DNA of 64,000 nt from Diplolepis rosae (GCA_030998225.1 JAPYXD010000715.1:3472001-3536000); one strand, 5' to 3'; shown: positions 42,950 through 55,611, counted from the first letter of the stretch. The notes: generated by a model not told the origin, from the sequence alone. Translations and numbers: made by a program.

Positions 42950-44851
42950 AGTGTCCTAAGTTGAATTCCTAAGTTAGTTTGCCAAATCGTCACACGCGAC
43001 GATAACTTTTTTTAAATTTTCATATTTAATTGTATACATATCACTGCATTTATATTATTTTTTTGAGGTAAAATTAAGTTGAAAAATGGAAAAAAATAGA
43101 AAATTCTGAACAACGAACGAAGTTGATGAGAGTTGTAGTTAGTTGGAAATCATTATGAATAATTAAAGAAAATAGAATATAAAATAAGGTGAATATTAAT
43201 TTATATTTTTATAATAGTTAACTAACATTAATAAAAACAGTATAATAAGAACGATTAATTTTTTTTTCCATTTTCAAAACCAAAAGTAGTCTATCTACGT
43301 CCGTTTTCATCCTCTCTAACATTCATGAAATTTTGGAAGCAACATTTTATGTACTTTAGACACAAACAAGTAGAAACTGGACCAAATTATTCATATAAAC
43401 CTGCTACTCTTCTCGAGTATCACATTCCCTCAAAGCTCATAATTTTAGTAATAGATCAAATAAATTACATTTCTAGAAATCACGTCAGAGCCCTAGCTAA
43501 CTGGCTGAAGGGTTGCTTTACGCTGTACCGTAAAGCTATCGTAAAGTAGCATTATAACTCATGAATGAGGCAAAATAAACATTCAAAATGTTTTCATCCT
43601 TATTCTACGTTGAAAATAATGTTAACTGGTAATTGAAATATGCAATAATTTTATTTGTTTACGCTTAAAATTGAAAAAAACATAATACCTGTCATTCAAG
43701 GCAGTGCAATGGTTCATCACTTTCCATGTCTTCACCGTCAGGATTGAATATTTGTTAGAGTGAGATGAAAATATAGTTGTGTTTCACTCCAACCAATGGT
43801 CAATTTTAACAAAGACGTTCCACAAAAGGTGAACCACTGCACTGCCTACAATGACAGGTATTATGTTTTTTAAATTTTTAGCGTAAATGAATAAAATTAT
43901 TGCATATTTCAATTACCAGTTAACGTTTTTTCTAACGTAGAATAAGGATAAAAACATTTTGAATGTTTATTTTGCCTCATTCATGAGTTATAATGCTACT
44001 TTACAATAGCTTTACGGTACAGCGTAAAGCAACCGTTCAGCCAGTTCGCTAGGGCTCTGACGTGATTTCTAGAAATGTAATTTATTTGATCTATTACTAA
44101 AATTAGGAGCTTTAAGGGAATGTGATACTCGAGAAGAGTAGCAGGTTTATATGAATAATTTGGTCCAGTTTCTACTTGTTTGTGTCTAAAGTACATAAAA
44201 TGTTGTTTCCAAAATTTCGTGAATGTTAGAGAGGATGAAAACGGACGTAGATAGACTACTTTTGGTTTTGAAAATGAAAAAAAAATTTTATTTTTCTTAT
44301 TATACTGTTTTTATTAATGTTAGTTAACTATTTTAAAAATATAAATTAATATTATCCTTTTTTTACGTTCTATTTTCTTTAATTATTCATAATGATTTCC
44401 AACTAACTACAACTCTCATCAACTTCGTTCCTTGTTCAGAATTTTCCACTTTTTTTCCATTTTTCAACTTAATTTTACCTCAAAAAAATAATATAAATGC
44501 AGTGATATGTAGACAATTAACTATAAACATTTTTAAAAAGTTATTATTCAATGTCATAAAGGAATAAAAGAGATATTAATATTTAAATTCTAATATGAGC
44601 TGAATGTTTCAAAATAGTTTTTGTACGAGATAAATATGAATAAAAAGGGAAAAATTTAATTTAAAATATTCAAATAATATTAGTATTTAAATTCTGATCT
44701 CTTTTATTTGTTTATGGCTTTGAATAATAGATTTTAAAAATTTTTTATTAAATTCTTTGTATATTACTGTGAATTTTCAGGGAGTGATGGTACAGTTAGC
44801 GCCGCGTGTGACGGTTCGGCAAACTAACTTAGAAATTCAACTTAGGACACT
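42950..44851. mobile_element. 1.9-kb palindromic element with a CCCTAG MITE at its centre
   Basis: Outer ends AGTGTCCTAAGTTGAATT and complement (44834-44851). Inverted arms include 43265-43489 against 44056-44285, with near-identical text either side of the MITE (CACGTCAGAG / CTCTGACGTG). Frames 43325-43549 and 43996-44196 are mirror copies of one another, not genes. Confidence 0.85.
43490..44055. mobile_element. CCCTAG-ended foldback MITE, copy 3
   Basis: Ends GCCCTAGCTAACTGGCTGAA and complement. Shorter terminal CGTAAAG repeat block than copy 2. Sits exactly at the symmetry centre of the 42950-44851 palindrome. Confidence 0.88.
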
Positions 44852-46790
44852 CACTGGGCGCCATTTTCTTTTCTGATGCATCTGATATAAAGAGACGAAT
44901 CTCTTATGGCCGTACTTCACAAAACACGAAATGAAGTTCTGCCAAGTACTTAGTTAGGCATACACGGTTTATAAGCATCGTGTATTAGACATCGCCATGT
45001 TGCACCCAGGGAACACACATTCCCTCATCGGGAAATTTTGTAACTATGTACTTGGCAGAACCAGAGATGAGTTGGGAGATTGCTAAAGTAATGGAATAAG
45101 AGAATTTCACAAAAGTGGGCTGATAAACGCGCCCTCTGAACGCGTTGCGCAAAAGGTGTACGTTACGCGTCGGTAAATAATGAAAGTTAGAAAATCCAGA
45201 AATGATTTACAATCAGAATTTCTTTGGTGGGGCAGCGGCGCGCGCTGCCCTTGTTTCTTCCTCGTCGCTCTTGCACGTGAGAACGGCTCGTCCCACTTCT
45301 CCTTATTCTCCTCGCTTCCTCCATGCAATGCTATTTTTAGATTTGATGCCAATAAATGTTCCAAATTTGAATCAATATATATTTTCCTATTCAAATTTCC
45401 ATACTTCTTATCAATTTTGTGCATTTAAAAACTTTTTAGTTAGAGAGATATTTTCTATTAAGAAGAGATAAACATATAATTCAAGTTTAAAATTTACATT
45501 CTCAGTTTTATGTTAGCAATATTTTCATCTCACATTTTTGTAGCCTAAGCACAGACTTTTCATTAAAAAAATGAAATGGTCTATGGAAAGGAAAAATTTT
45601 CTAACAGATGTGGATAAATTAAGAAGCTAAAATATGTATTCATTAATATCTTCATATGAACATGTAAATATTTATCGATATTAAATTTTACATAAAAATT
45701 TTTGTCCGAAGTGTTCAAATCTTGTTACAATATGACAAGATCATATGGACGAGTTCAATTTTTTTAATGAAATATTTTGTAATTTTTAAATTGTCTGTTC
45801 TTCTGAAATCGGAGGAAGATTTGAACAGTAAACAACAAATTTTCCAATTTTTGCGTGAAACATTTTATTTTTCGTTCTTTGTTAAAAAATATTTGATACG
45901 TATTTTTTTATTTCAATATGATATGCAAAATTTCCGAGAAATGAATTTTTGAAAATTATCGTGTTAAAAAAGGTGATCGTCTTAACTTTTTTATAACTAA
46001 AAAAGTACGTATCAAAAAAATGTTAAATATTTCATCTAATATGCGGCTGATCCCAAACTTCGAAATAACATATACTGAAAAATTGTTCCAATGAATTTTC
46101 ATAAATAAATTAGCCATTTTTATAAACAAATAGAGATTGCTGAAAAAGGACCTAATTTTTAAAAAATTTTTTTGTGGATTAATATTCCTAACACATTCCA
46201 GGATATACTGTAAAAAATTGAAAGTGGAGAAATGAATAGTTCTTGAGTAATAAATTTGTTTATACGACACATCGAAAAATGATATGTTTGTTTCCATGTT
46301 ATTTTCTTTAATGAAACAAAATACATGCAGATATAATATATTTTACTTTTGAATAATCAAACCTTTTATTTATACTTATATATTGAAATTTTCATTTCTA
46401 ATATGTTATGTATTCTGAAAGTTTTTTCAAAATGTTTTATTCTAAAGGATTTATTTTCAATTTTACTTCATACCAAATTAACGTTAGTGTACGATTTCGT
46501 GTGCTAATTTTGATATAATTTATGTATTTTTCAAATATTTAAACCTTTTATACTCAAACATTCAGAATTATTTTGAATTCAAAATGTTTTAATAAATTGC
46601 ATTGGCTTTAGGGTCCATAAATGAAGAAGTCTATTATAAATTAAATCAAGGGTCATTACAATTTACTATTCTAATTGTTTTAATAAAACATTGAATAATT
46701 TAAAAACATTAAACATATTAATATGTTCATAGTTACATACTTAAGTTTAAGGAATTTGAAAATCTTTCTGTGGAAAAAAGACGTTTTCGA
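44852..46790. other. No confident gene
   Basis: GTTCTGCCAAGTA (near 44936) and TACTTGGCAGAAC (near 45049) form a small inverted pair. 45110-45330 is GC-rich with overlapping frames on both strands and no recognisable protein. The rest is AT-rich. Confidence 0.4.
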
Positions 46791-46833
46791 ATGCACCGGG
46801 ATTCGAGCCCGGGTATTTCGATTGCCGGTCGAC
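46791..46833 (-). repeat. tRNA 3'-half-like fragment
   Basis: On the minus strand ACCCGGGCTCGAATCCCGGT has the T-arm form with a B box (GGCTCGAATCC). No matching acceptor or D-arm is evident, so this is a SINE or tRNA relic and not a tRNA gene. Confidence 0.45.
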
Positions 46834-46970
46834 TGTATGTACATTCGTGTAAAAATATTAAATATTTTGAAAATGTTTTTTCAAGTATTTTACTTTATAG
46901 TAATGATTTGTCAAATTTACTTCACACCGAATAAATCTCAAAGTGTAAGATCGCATGCGAATTCAAATAC

Positions 46971-48415
46971 CCCGTGTAGAAATTTTGATAGGGGTCTAGT
47001 GGGGCCCGACGAGTTTGCCCTATCTCCAGTCGGGATCTAGCGTGGAAAACTAGCCAGGGCCCCGTCGGTAACGTAACGCTTTTGTCGACGTGGGCCCTAC
47101 TAGACTTTCTAGTAGGGGTTTAGTGAGGTCAGCCCTTACACTACCCCACCTACAAAAAAGGACACCATTAGGGCCCTATTGGACCTCCGCATTGAATTTA
47201 AGTGCTAAAATCAGCAGAGTCACGTGACCAATTTTGTTCAGGTACCTTACTGAGAAAATAAAAAATAAAAAGGATTTTCCAGAACTGATAGAAAAAGTAC
47301 AGAGGAAATGCGAGTTACGACTCTAATATTTACCGTTTTTAACGGAAACGGAGGGATATTCGCTTGGAAGGTTAAGTTTACTGTTTTCACAGTAAAAAAT
47401 CTGTTTTCAAGATAGGAAATTTTTTCTGAGTAAATTGACAGTATTTTTACGTTACATGTACACCGGAAAAAAATCTCAGTAGGTTTGACTACTTTTTAAC
47501 TTACTTTCCGTAGTTTGTAAAGGCCCCAAAGTGTCATTTTTTTTTACATTTCAAAACTGTATATACTTTCAAGTAGACTCTAACTTACTATTTTTATATA
47601 CACACCTACAAACACACACCCCCCTCTCTACACTACACAAACGCTCGTTTAGGTGGTATTAAAAATTATTCTTAACGCTGTGGGTTCGAACCCTCTCTAC
47701 TTATAATTAACGCATTACTAACCTAACGACTAAGCCTCTCGGCTGCGCACGGTTGGTATACGAGGAAGAAAATAGCGCTTATAACCTTCAACTACTGCAG
47801 GGCAGTGTAAGAAGTGTATAGGCACCGTGTAATCGCGAATTCTTAGATTTTAGCCCAATTTATGATTCTGATTAAAATTTTTAAAACTTTTAATTATTAA
47901 ATCGATTTTCTATAAAATAAAATATTTTTGAAAGAAAGCGTTCAAATTTTTGAATTAAAGAACATTACATTATAAAAAGATTTATATAGATTTTAGAATT
48001 ATTAACTTTTATGATTGTATATTAGTGAAACTTTATACAGGTTATCTTAAGTATTGATCATATTCAAGACCGTGTTCAGAAAATCTCCATTTTTCTCAGA
48101 TATGATCAAATTTTAATGGGAATAAAGAATAACGGTTATGTTGTATCTAATGGACCTAACCTCAACCACAAATATTACAAGTAGGGATTCTCTAGTCGGG
48201 GCCCCGCTAAATACAAATAGATTTTCCATACTTGAGCGAAACAAGGAATTCCTCTCTGGAACCTGACAGGGGCACTATCAGTTTTTTCTGGACTAGAAAT
48301 AGTAATCGGGTGCTAACAGGGCCCCCACCAGTTTTTTCTAGAAGAGGAAATTCTAGTCCGGGCCCCACTAGAACCCAACTTGAAATAAGGAAAGATAGGG
48401 CAATTTCTACACGGG
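46971..48415. mobile_element. CCCGTG-ended TIR element, 1.45 kb
   Basis: Ends CCCGTGTAGAAATT and AATTTCTACACGGG, with sub-terminal repeats of GGGGCCCNACTAG-type words in inverted positions (46990-47110 and 48190-48370). Contains a tRNA-derived SINE-like piece in the middle. No transposase. Confidence 0.75.
47680..47760 (-). repeat. tRNA-derived SINE head, copy 1
   Basis: Minus strand reads GCCGAGAGGCTTAGTCGTTA (A-box region), about 35 nt later GGGTTCGAACCC (B box). Spacing and order fit a pol III promoter. A similar head occurs at 49028-49115. Confidence 0.6.
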
Positions 48416-48504
48416 ACAATTTATGCTTTTTTTGTAATATTTAAAACATTTCTTTACACAGACACTTCCATCGGAAATTAGAGGTTCATATGTTATTTAA
48501 GCTA

Positions 48505-49570
48505 CACTGAGAGACTTTTCGTTAGAATAAATCGTAAAAGTGAATCATATTTTAGTATAATATCGTTTCAAAGTGAGGCAAACAGGGTTTACGTATCAGA
48601 AATTAATATAGTGGTTTTCAAGCGGCGAAATTAATATTTTCGTTTGAATAAATGGAATATATGTTTTACTAACTGCTATAAAACCTACGAGAATTTGAAA
48701 TTTACTATATCAAAGTTTCGAAGCGAAACAAAGAATATGTGAATCTGAAAACCACTATATGAAAAATCACTCACTCTACCAAAAAGTTTGACCTTCAGAA
48801 GGGACGTCCGTCTCCGGGTTATGGATTGTGGTGTCTTTTTCTAACGCGTGCGAAGCAAGAGGAAGATAGAGGGGAGAGCTTTGGGCACTCAGAAGAGGGG
48901 CGGGTTTCAGTGGAAACACATACACAAATATTGTTATCATACCTTAGTTATGTTCATATATATTTAAGTACACAATGCTACACTATTTATATTCGCATAC
49001 GCTTGAAATTAAATTTCAGATTCGCCTTTGGGTTCGAACCCCCCCTAACTCTACCTATATCTACATTAACTAAACGCATTCCTAACGCCTAAAGCCTCTC
49101 GGTTATTCTCGCTTGCCATATTCCGAAATAAATGTCGCTTATAAGCCACTACTGAGACACTGAGAGACATTCTGAAACAAATTATATGAAAAACCGAGAA
49201 TGAATGTTTTGATTTTTGCTGCGCGTCGTGAGGTTTCTGGCAAGTTCATATTCATAATATGAATTTCTCAAACATGCTTTCCAAAATGTGATATTCATTA
49301 TTTATCTTATTCAAATTATTTTTAGACAACTTAGTAATCATAATATCATTTTCTCGTACTTTCAATTTCTCGAATAGAGATTCATAATATTTAGTATTTA
49401 AAATACTACTTTATCTTCTTCATATATTAAAGACCGTTATGACTATATCAAACTTCGATGTCATAATATGAATAAGTATAATAAAGCCTCGGCTTTCCCC
49501 ATTTTGAAACGATATTATACGAATTTTGGATTCATCTTTATCATTTACTCTAACGAAAAGTCTCTCAGTG
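48505..49570. mobile_element. CACTGAGAGAC-ended TIR element
   Basis: Ends CACTGAGAGACTTTTCGTTA and complement, about 65-bp arms including TATAATATCGTTTCAAA. An inner inverted pair (ATATAGTGGTTTTCA) lies at 48608-48622 and 48746-48760. A SINE-like head lies within it. Confidence 0.75.
49028..49115 (-). repeat. tRNA-derived SINE head, copy 2
   Basis: Minus strand CCGAGAGGCTTTAGGCGTTA then GGGTTCGAACCC after about 40 nt, parallel to 47680-47760. Confidence 0.6.
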
Positions 49571-49705
49571 CATTGTTAAAGTATCTTAATTTTTATAATA
49601 AAAGGTTAACATTTTTTCATGATGTTAAAATAAAAGTTAACACAGTTTTGCTTCTAATAAGCCCAAGTTAAAGAGCATAATATTAATTTTGTAAAAATAT
49701 ACTAC

Positions 49706-50655
49706 AAAAAATCTGCCCGCTTCGTGGGCACATTCTCATGGCGCGCTTCGCTTGCAAGTTTGAGCGCGCCTGGGGCGCGCGATTCGATTTTCGCACTCGG
49801 TCTTATATTCTTAGGACCCTAAAGCCAACTAAGAACATGAACAATATTTGAATATTAATACTAAGGGTCGATATAAGTCCTGTTTCATTATTATTTAAAT
49901 TTATTACTTGTAATTTGATACTTAAGTTCGAGTCAATTTTATAATATTATCGATGTGAATTACATTTTCTCAAAGTTACTAAATTTGTTTTTGATTTCAA
50001 ATGAAAAAAGAAATTCAATTTACTTAAAGCTCTATCAGCCTTAAAGAACACATTCTTATCATGAAACTTGCGCTTCGCGCTCGATTTTCTGTATACATTT
50101 CTGTAACTTTCTAATAATTTACAAGATTACAAAAAATCTATTTTCTTCCAAATATTTAAAAAAGGAGGAGAATTCATAGACTCTTTTAGAGAAAACGATT
50201 TTTTGTATTATCGCTTATTTTGTATCACACATATTTTGGTTCAAAAATGGAATTTTTTATTTTCAGTATTGTATTTTTTAAAACCAAAACATGAAATATA
50301 CATCTTTGTCAAAAAATGTCCTACTGAGAATTTGTAGACCTCATTTAGGCAAATAATTTCCTATCTCAACATTTTTTTCGTATGTCACATATTTTGTTCA
50401 AATAATGGAATTTTTGAATTTTAAACGTATTTTTTAAAATTATAATGAAAAATATACGTTTTATTAGAAACTATATCTGAAAATATTTGTATATATTATT
50501 GAAACGAACAATTTTCCATTCTTACGTTTTTTTCGTATTTCACATATTTTAGTTAAAATCTTGAATTTCGGATTTTCGATGGTATTTTTTTTTAATTAAA
50601 AAGAAAAATATACATCTTATGAAAAAATGTTGCAGTTCAAACTTGTAGATCTTTA
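49706..50655. repeat. Dispersed repeat with GC-rich hairpin head, copy 2
   Basis: Begins AAATCTGCCCGCTTCGTGGG and follows the order of 35366-36300, with an extra insertion around 49810-49880 that includes GGGTCGATATAAGTCC, a word also found at the PLE ends. Confidence 0.75.
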
Positions 50656-50661
50656 TATCAT

Positions 50662-51277
50662 ATAGGTTTGGTTTCGTCGGTCTTGCGGTCAATAAAACAA
50701 CATTCTATAAAAAACTCCTTCATTATATTTGGTCAAAAATTCTCCTATGTTTCAACCTCACTGCGGGTCTTTTTCAAGGAATATATATGTCACTAAAAAT
50801 TGAACAAATCAATTTACCATCAAATTTCTTTTTCCAAAGAGAACTATTTTATATGTTGTGTTGATATAATAAATAAGTACTTACATAAATTACAAAAAAA
50901 ACGAAAGCACACATGAAGATTCAGTCTTATTCTTGAAAATGTTATTAAAATTAAAGCCTCAAAGATTGAGGGCTTCAATAATATAAAATTACATTATAAT
51001 ACGGTGTGTACAATCCGATGAAGCAACGCAAACTGTAGGATAGAGAGACGAAGATACGATAAATTGAATTAAATTCACCAATGAAAAGCGTGCTAAAGCT
51101 TGAGAACACAAACTTGAAAATCATATGTTAAATAATGCCATGGCAAATTCGATTAATATTCATAATTTCAGCATTACAATTTATTGAAATATTAATATTT
51201 TTATTGATATAAATTGATTCAATAATTTTTCTTTAATGTTGTTTTATTGACCCTAAGACCGACGAAACCAAACCTAT
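50662..51277. mobile_element. AGGTTTGG-ended TIR element, 0.6 kb
   Basis: TIRs of about 43 bp: ATAGGTTTGGTTTCGTCGGT... and complement ending CCAAACCTAT at 51277. No coding capacity. Confidence 0.8.
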
Positions 51278-51399
51278 ATATGATATAATAATATAACGGT
51301 TGAAGAAATGGTCATCCGTTCTTTATAAAGGAAAAAAAACAAACAAAAATTCTAGCCTGTTGTTTACAAATTTCTACGTTTTTCGTTCATTTTATCCGG

Positions 51400-51740
51400 T
51401 TTTCTATATACAGTGAATTCTACATATTTTTTCCAATTCGTGTTGTTGCTTACTGGACTTCTTCATTTTGAATTGCAAGCAATGAGGTAAGTTTTTGAGT
51501 TTCATTATTATCCTTATTTTAACTATCTTCTACATTTTTATCTTTTACGAAAATTTTGAATTAATCTTTTAATTTATGGCACTGAAGAGGGCCCCCATAT
51601 GTGGCCGAAACGTTTGCCTTCTCTCTTTTTTTGCGTTTTTTATCGTAAGTAGCATTGATAATATTAATAGAAGAAAATAAAAAGAGGCTGACCCAATGCC
51701 AAAAAAATGAGAAATTAACAAAAATTCTGTGAATTTTGGG
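51400..51740 (+). repeat. PLE-associated repeat with hammerhead-like core, copy 1
   Basis: Direct repeat of 57400-57750 (shared TACTGGACT, CATTTTGAATTGCAAGC, GGCACTGAAGAGGGCCCCCA). Core at 51582-51611: CTGAAGA, a GGCC/GGCC stem, then GAAAC. This is the conserved half of a hammerhead ribozyme, a motif known in the terminal repeats of Penelope-like elements. Confidence 0.6.
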
Positions 51741-52509
51741 TCAATATAATAGCAGACATGTCATCAAACATGTCACTTTACAGTTATTACTGTTGTAGAT
51801 CTTTATGTAGTAAACCATTTTTTATCATAACTTTTATTCGTATCTCGTATAATTTAACTGGAAAATGGATATTGACTTTTTTCAAGTTTTAATATACTGT
51901 AACTTTCATAAATTTATTTTAATTGCAAAATATTATCAGGATAATTAGTAGAGATTTACGAGAATCATCAGAAACCAGTCTTAAAATTTTTGATTTTTTC
52001 ATGAAGTTTTTTTCAAAAACACAAAAAATGCTCCTATTTTGACAACTTTTGTCAGATGTACACGGAAAAAATAAGTTCATCAAAATTTCTTTAACTAGTC
52101 AACCACTTTTGGATAGGGCACTACATTTTTTAAATTTCCAGCACTTTTAAGTAAAAAATCATAAACTTTGTCGAAAAATCGAAAAAAGTTATAGAAATTG
52201 TCAAGAACTAGTACAATAATAGCAGTTTTCCAGTTTTTATTGAATAGTTCTTGATAAAATTATGAAAAAGTATCTAACTTTCAGAAAATGTTCTCCAAAT
52301 TTTAAAAGTTCTGGAATTAAATAACCTTCTCATACAGAAATGAATAAGTATGATACGAGTTAACGAAAAAATCTTTGACTGTTCGCTAAAGTTTCTCGAA
52401 CTGTCTGACGCACTACGTTGCGCAGTTGTTAATGTGTGATAGAGTTAGGGTTTTATTTTAATGGAAATCATAATTTTCTCAACATAATCTAAGAATAAAT
52501 ATATATAAA

Positions 52510-52655
52510 ATAGGACTTGTATCGACCGTCAATAATACATTTCATACGATTTTGTTGTTGACAATTGGCTTTTGGGTCCAGAAATAATAACTCTGAAGAT
52601 TACATACTTTCAAACGTTTCGACTCTGATCGGAGTCCTCATCAATGATCTTTATT
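52510..52655 (-). repeat. PLE-type end with hammerhead-like core, minus orientation
   Basis: Core at 52616-52643 on the minus strand: TGATGA, stem GACTC/GAGTC (52621-52636), then GAAAC. It continues to GGTCGATACAAGTCC. Inverted partner at 56755-56905. Confidence 0.6.
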
Positions 52656-52673
52656 TCTAAAATATAGCTAAAA

Positions 52674-52796
52674 TGAGCCACCGAAGTTGTTGTGTTGTGA
52701 ATTGTAAAAATACAAGCAGATGAAGTGAGTGTAAATTTTATAAATTTCCAACGTCTAAATGGAAAATAAATCAAATGAATAAGTGGGTAGCTGCAG
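52674..52796 (+). pseudogene. THAP zinc-finger N-terminal exon
   Basis: Translation from ATG 52674 gives a THAP signature: Met, CCVVNCKNTSR, a stop (TGA), then SECKFYKFPTSKW and WVAAV. The paired Cys, FYKFP and the Trp are the hallmarks of the DNA-binding THAP domain (C2CH). One in-frame stop and a MITE insertion right after residue 40 or so mark it as broken. It could be the first exon of the THAP/SWIM gene continued at 55034, or a P-like transposase relic. Confidence 0.6.
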
Positions 52797-52798
52797 TA

Positions 52799-53011
52799 CC
52801 CTTGTAGAAAAAACTAATTGGACCCGATAGGGACCGATTGTTCCGATTGACCCCATTTCAAAAACATCATTGAAATCTATTTATTAATCGGATTCAATCA
52901 GGCGAGACCATTTTGAATCTGATTAATAAATCGGTTTCAATGATGTTTTTGAAATGGGCTCAATCGGATCAATCAGTCCCAATCGGGTCCAATTATTTTT
53001 TTCTACAAGGG
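52799..53011. mobile_element. CCCTTGTAG-ended MITE
   Basis: About 213 bp, palindromic ends CCCTTGTAGAAAAAA and complement with a TA duplication (52797-52798, 53012-53013). Lies inside the THAP relic. Confidence 0.85.
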
Positions 53012-53013
53012 TA

Positions 53014-53698
53014 TATATTTTTTAAGCTGTAACAAGTAATAATTGTAAAATGCATTCATCTACTTTATCATAATTTAGTATTTGATCTAATATTAATAAA
53101 TTTTGTAACATAAATTCTTCGACTTTTAACAAAATATTTTGGAATAAAGTATGTGTAACAAACGTTTAAATATATTTATTTAACTTAACAGACACCTAAA
53201 CTTGAAGTCATAGAAGCTATATTATTTGTTTAAAGTATTGCTGATGTCAGTTCCAGTAAAACTTCGTTTAAATAATATCTCTTCATCTTTACTATTGCTT
53301 AAACATTCACAGTTTTCTAAATTTACAGTATTATTTTCATCATTGATTTCTTCGGCAATCACAGCCTTATATAAAGCATTTAAATAATTTTTAAAATAAA
53401 ATTCTTTAGCCTTCAATAATGCTGTTTGTAGAAATTTGTCATCACGGTGTGATGTCTGTTTTTATCTGTCATTAACTTGACCTTATATTTAGTGGTTTCT
53501 ATATCATTTTTGTTATGAATAATACTTACTTTTTACTGCTGATTTCACACAAATACTTGACAAGGAAAAACAATTGAATTTTAAAGTGAATTAAATTGTT
53601 TTTTCTTTGTTTTTTTTATTGATAATAAACATTTTTATAACTAAGACCCATTATAATACATTGTAAAAGCTCTCGAACAGCCTCCTTTAGTTCACTCA
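53014..53698. other. No confident gene
   Basis: A 64-residue minus-strand frame (53222-53416) rich in Asn and Glu has ATG and stop but no known features. It might be a transposon exon; unsupported. Confidence 0.35.
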
Positions 53699-54693
53699 TG
53701 TAACGTGCGACTATATTCTTGCACGTGTTCGATTAAATCCATCGAGATATCGATAATTACGCGCCGTCTTTGATTTAACAGATACAAAATCAGCAAAATG
53801 AATCCCAAATCCAGGAAATCCTCGTAATAATTCGATAATAATTGCCAAAAATACCCAAGTATTAAAAACATTTATATAGTATAGACCTTGAGAACGGTAA
53901 AGCTATTTATAGGAAAGTTTAGTCCTTACAATCAAGTATAAGCTTCAATTTGTATTTTGTAGCCGTAAAACATTTGGTTCGGCTTTAGAAATCCCTACAC
54001 TGTAAAATTAGTTATAAGTTTCTCTTGTAAGTTTTATATTTATACTATGTACACTAATTTAAGGATTGGAAGACTAAGTCTGGACAGTAGATTTAAAGTA
54101 GTTAGAAATAAGATAGAGCACGAAAGGTAATTCGAAATGGTATATCTGGTCGCCAGAAGGAAGTAAAGAGATAATCCTTTGAGATTTACTGCTTTACTAC
54201 CTTCTTTTGCGCCTCCACTGCAAGCACCATAAAAACTTGCAGCTGAGGGTAGAAGCTGGGACCGGGGTTTCCCGAGTCGGGCTTCTTCGGACTCGGATTC
54301 CAGCAGTCGAGCTTCTCCGGGAAGTTGGGCTGGGCCTAGCGAGGGCCAGCTAGCGAATTTGAGAGAAAAGGGATGCGTGAGAGAGAGAGAGAGCTGTGAG
54401 GAGGGTACGTGAGCTTTGCGGAGTGCAAGTCAGACAGATGACTGTTGAAAGACTTACAACTCGGATCACCTACAAGTTCTCTCGTCGAACTTGTAGAACC
54501 TGTATCTCGGGGTATTCGTGTGCGTGAAGTCCAGATTTAGTCAAGGAATTAAAAGTTCATTAAATAATAATTTAACACAGTCAGTGTCCTTTTATTTGCA
54601 GTTGTAATTTCCCGCTCTCTTTTAAGAGTTAACGCCACGAGAACCAGCCAATCATCATCGATCGCGCAACTTCGACGTGAGTGGCTCGTAACA
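53699..54693. mobile_element. Solo LTR, 995 bp
   Basis: TGTAACGTGCGAC to GGCTCGTAACA, flanked by CTCA at 53695-53698 and 54694-54697. No PBS, PPT or internal sequence beside it. The ends TGTAACG/CGTAACA are near-complementary, as in LTRs. Confidence 0.75.
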
Positions 54694-55033
54694 CTCATGC
54701 TATGGCACTGCAGTCACGCACAGAGCGTCAGAGCGTATTGAGATAACCAAGTTGACGTCACAGGCTATGTGGTAGGGATAGACTGTAGGTAAGGTTGGTC
54801 TTGGACGAAAGATATGAATATGGGAATAGTTGGGAAATTGATGAAAAAAAATTTTCCGACGTAAAAGTAAGTCATAAATTTATTAATAATTATATTTTTC
54901 AAGTGCAAAATCCATTTCCGCTTATTTAGAGTACCTACTTGTCGCTTGTCAATCTTTTAATCTTTTAATATAAAATAAAATGTCATCAAAATTTATTAAT
55001 TATTAACGTCGTGCTAGCTTATACATTTTTTAG

Positions 55034-55229
55034 GTCGTCTGGTTTTAAAATCGTCAAAGATAAACATGTTTTTGGTCGCCCGGCAGTCCTTGAGGATGAA
55101 AATAATCCTGATTGGGTGCCTTGTCAGAATTTAGGCTATTGACGAAAGAAAGTACCACCGCGGGAACGGCGGCGCTGTTGTGCCGAAGCAAGTATGGCCG
55201 CTACCACGGACAAAATAGCATTGGAAGTA
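55034..55229 (+). pseudogene. THAP C-terminal-like exon
   Basis: Follows an acceptor (TTTTTTAG at 55033). The peptide includes GRPAVLEDENNPDWVPCQNLGY-type text (first 20: GRPAVLEDENNPDWVPCQNL), a pattern I associate with the end of THAP domains in insect THAP/SWIM proteins. A TGA at 55140-55142 interrupts, but the frame continues open to a possible donor near 55229 (GTATAG or GTAAAA). Confidence 0.5.
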
Positions 55230-55276
55230 TAGGTAAAATCGTGATTTTTCCTAAATTACGCGAGTGAAGCCGAAAA

Positions 55277-55611
55277 ATGTTGACGATATCGCTGGAGGAG
55301 TTATGCAGATACACTGCAGCAGCTCCTACAACGCGAAATATGCGCGAAGGCCAAGAAATTATAAATTCTGGCCTCTTAATTATGTGCAGGGTAACGGAAA
55401 GAACCGCTGCAAACATACAGTTATACGCTTTATGTTTGCAAACAAGCGGAACAACACCTGACCCACATGTTGTGACCGGGAATTTAACAGTTGAATCGTC
55501 CGTTTACTTAAAAATCAATGACATTTTCGTTAAAGAGATAGATTGCTCCTGCAAAGCCGGCTCAAGCCACAGTTGCAAGCACATCGTAGCTGTCTTGCTG
55601 TTTTGTAACCG
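55277..55611 (+). CDS. SWIM zinc-finger exon
   Basis: The 120-residue frame has a SWIM motif, CSCKAGSSHSCKH (C-x-C...C-x-H), near residues 91-103, preceded by a typical beta-rich segment. A splice donor, CCG|GTATGT at 55612, follows directly after the SWIM domain; the last few residues and stop beyond it are probably intronic. SWIM domains occur with MULE transposases and in insect THAP/YqaJ-type proteins. No following exon is seen before the right TIR. Confidence 0.6.

Noticed and set aside
43325..44196. Mirror-image frames of 74 and 66 residues
   Set aside because: They are the two arms of the large palindrome.
45180..45428. Overlapping frames in a GC-rich patch as a host gene exon
   Set aside because: No domain or splice context; frames exist on both strands because of composition.
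46791..46833. tRNA gene
   Set aside because: Only the T-arm half is recognisable; no cloverleaf can be completed.
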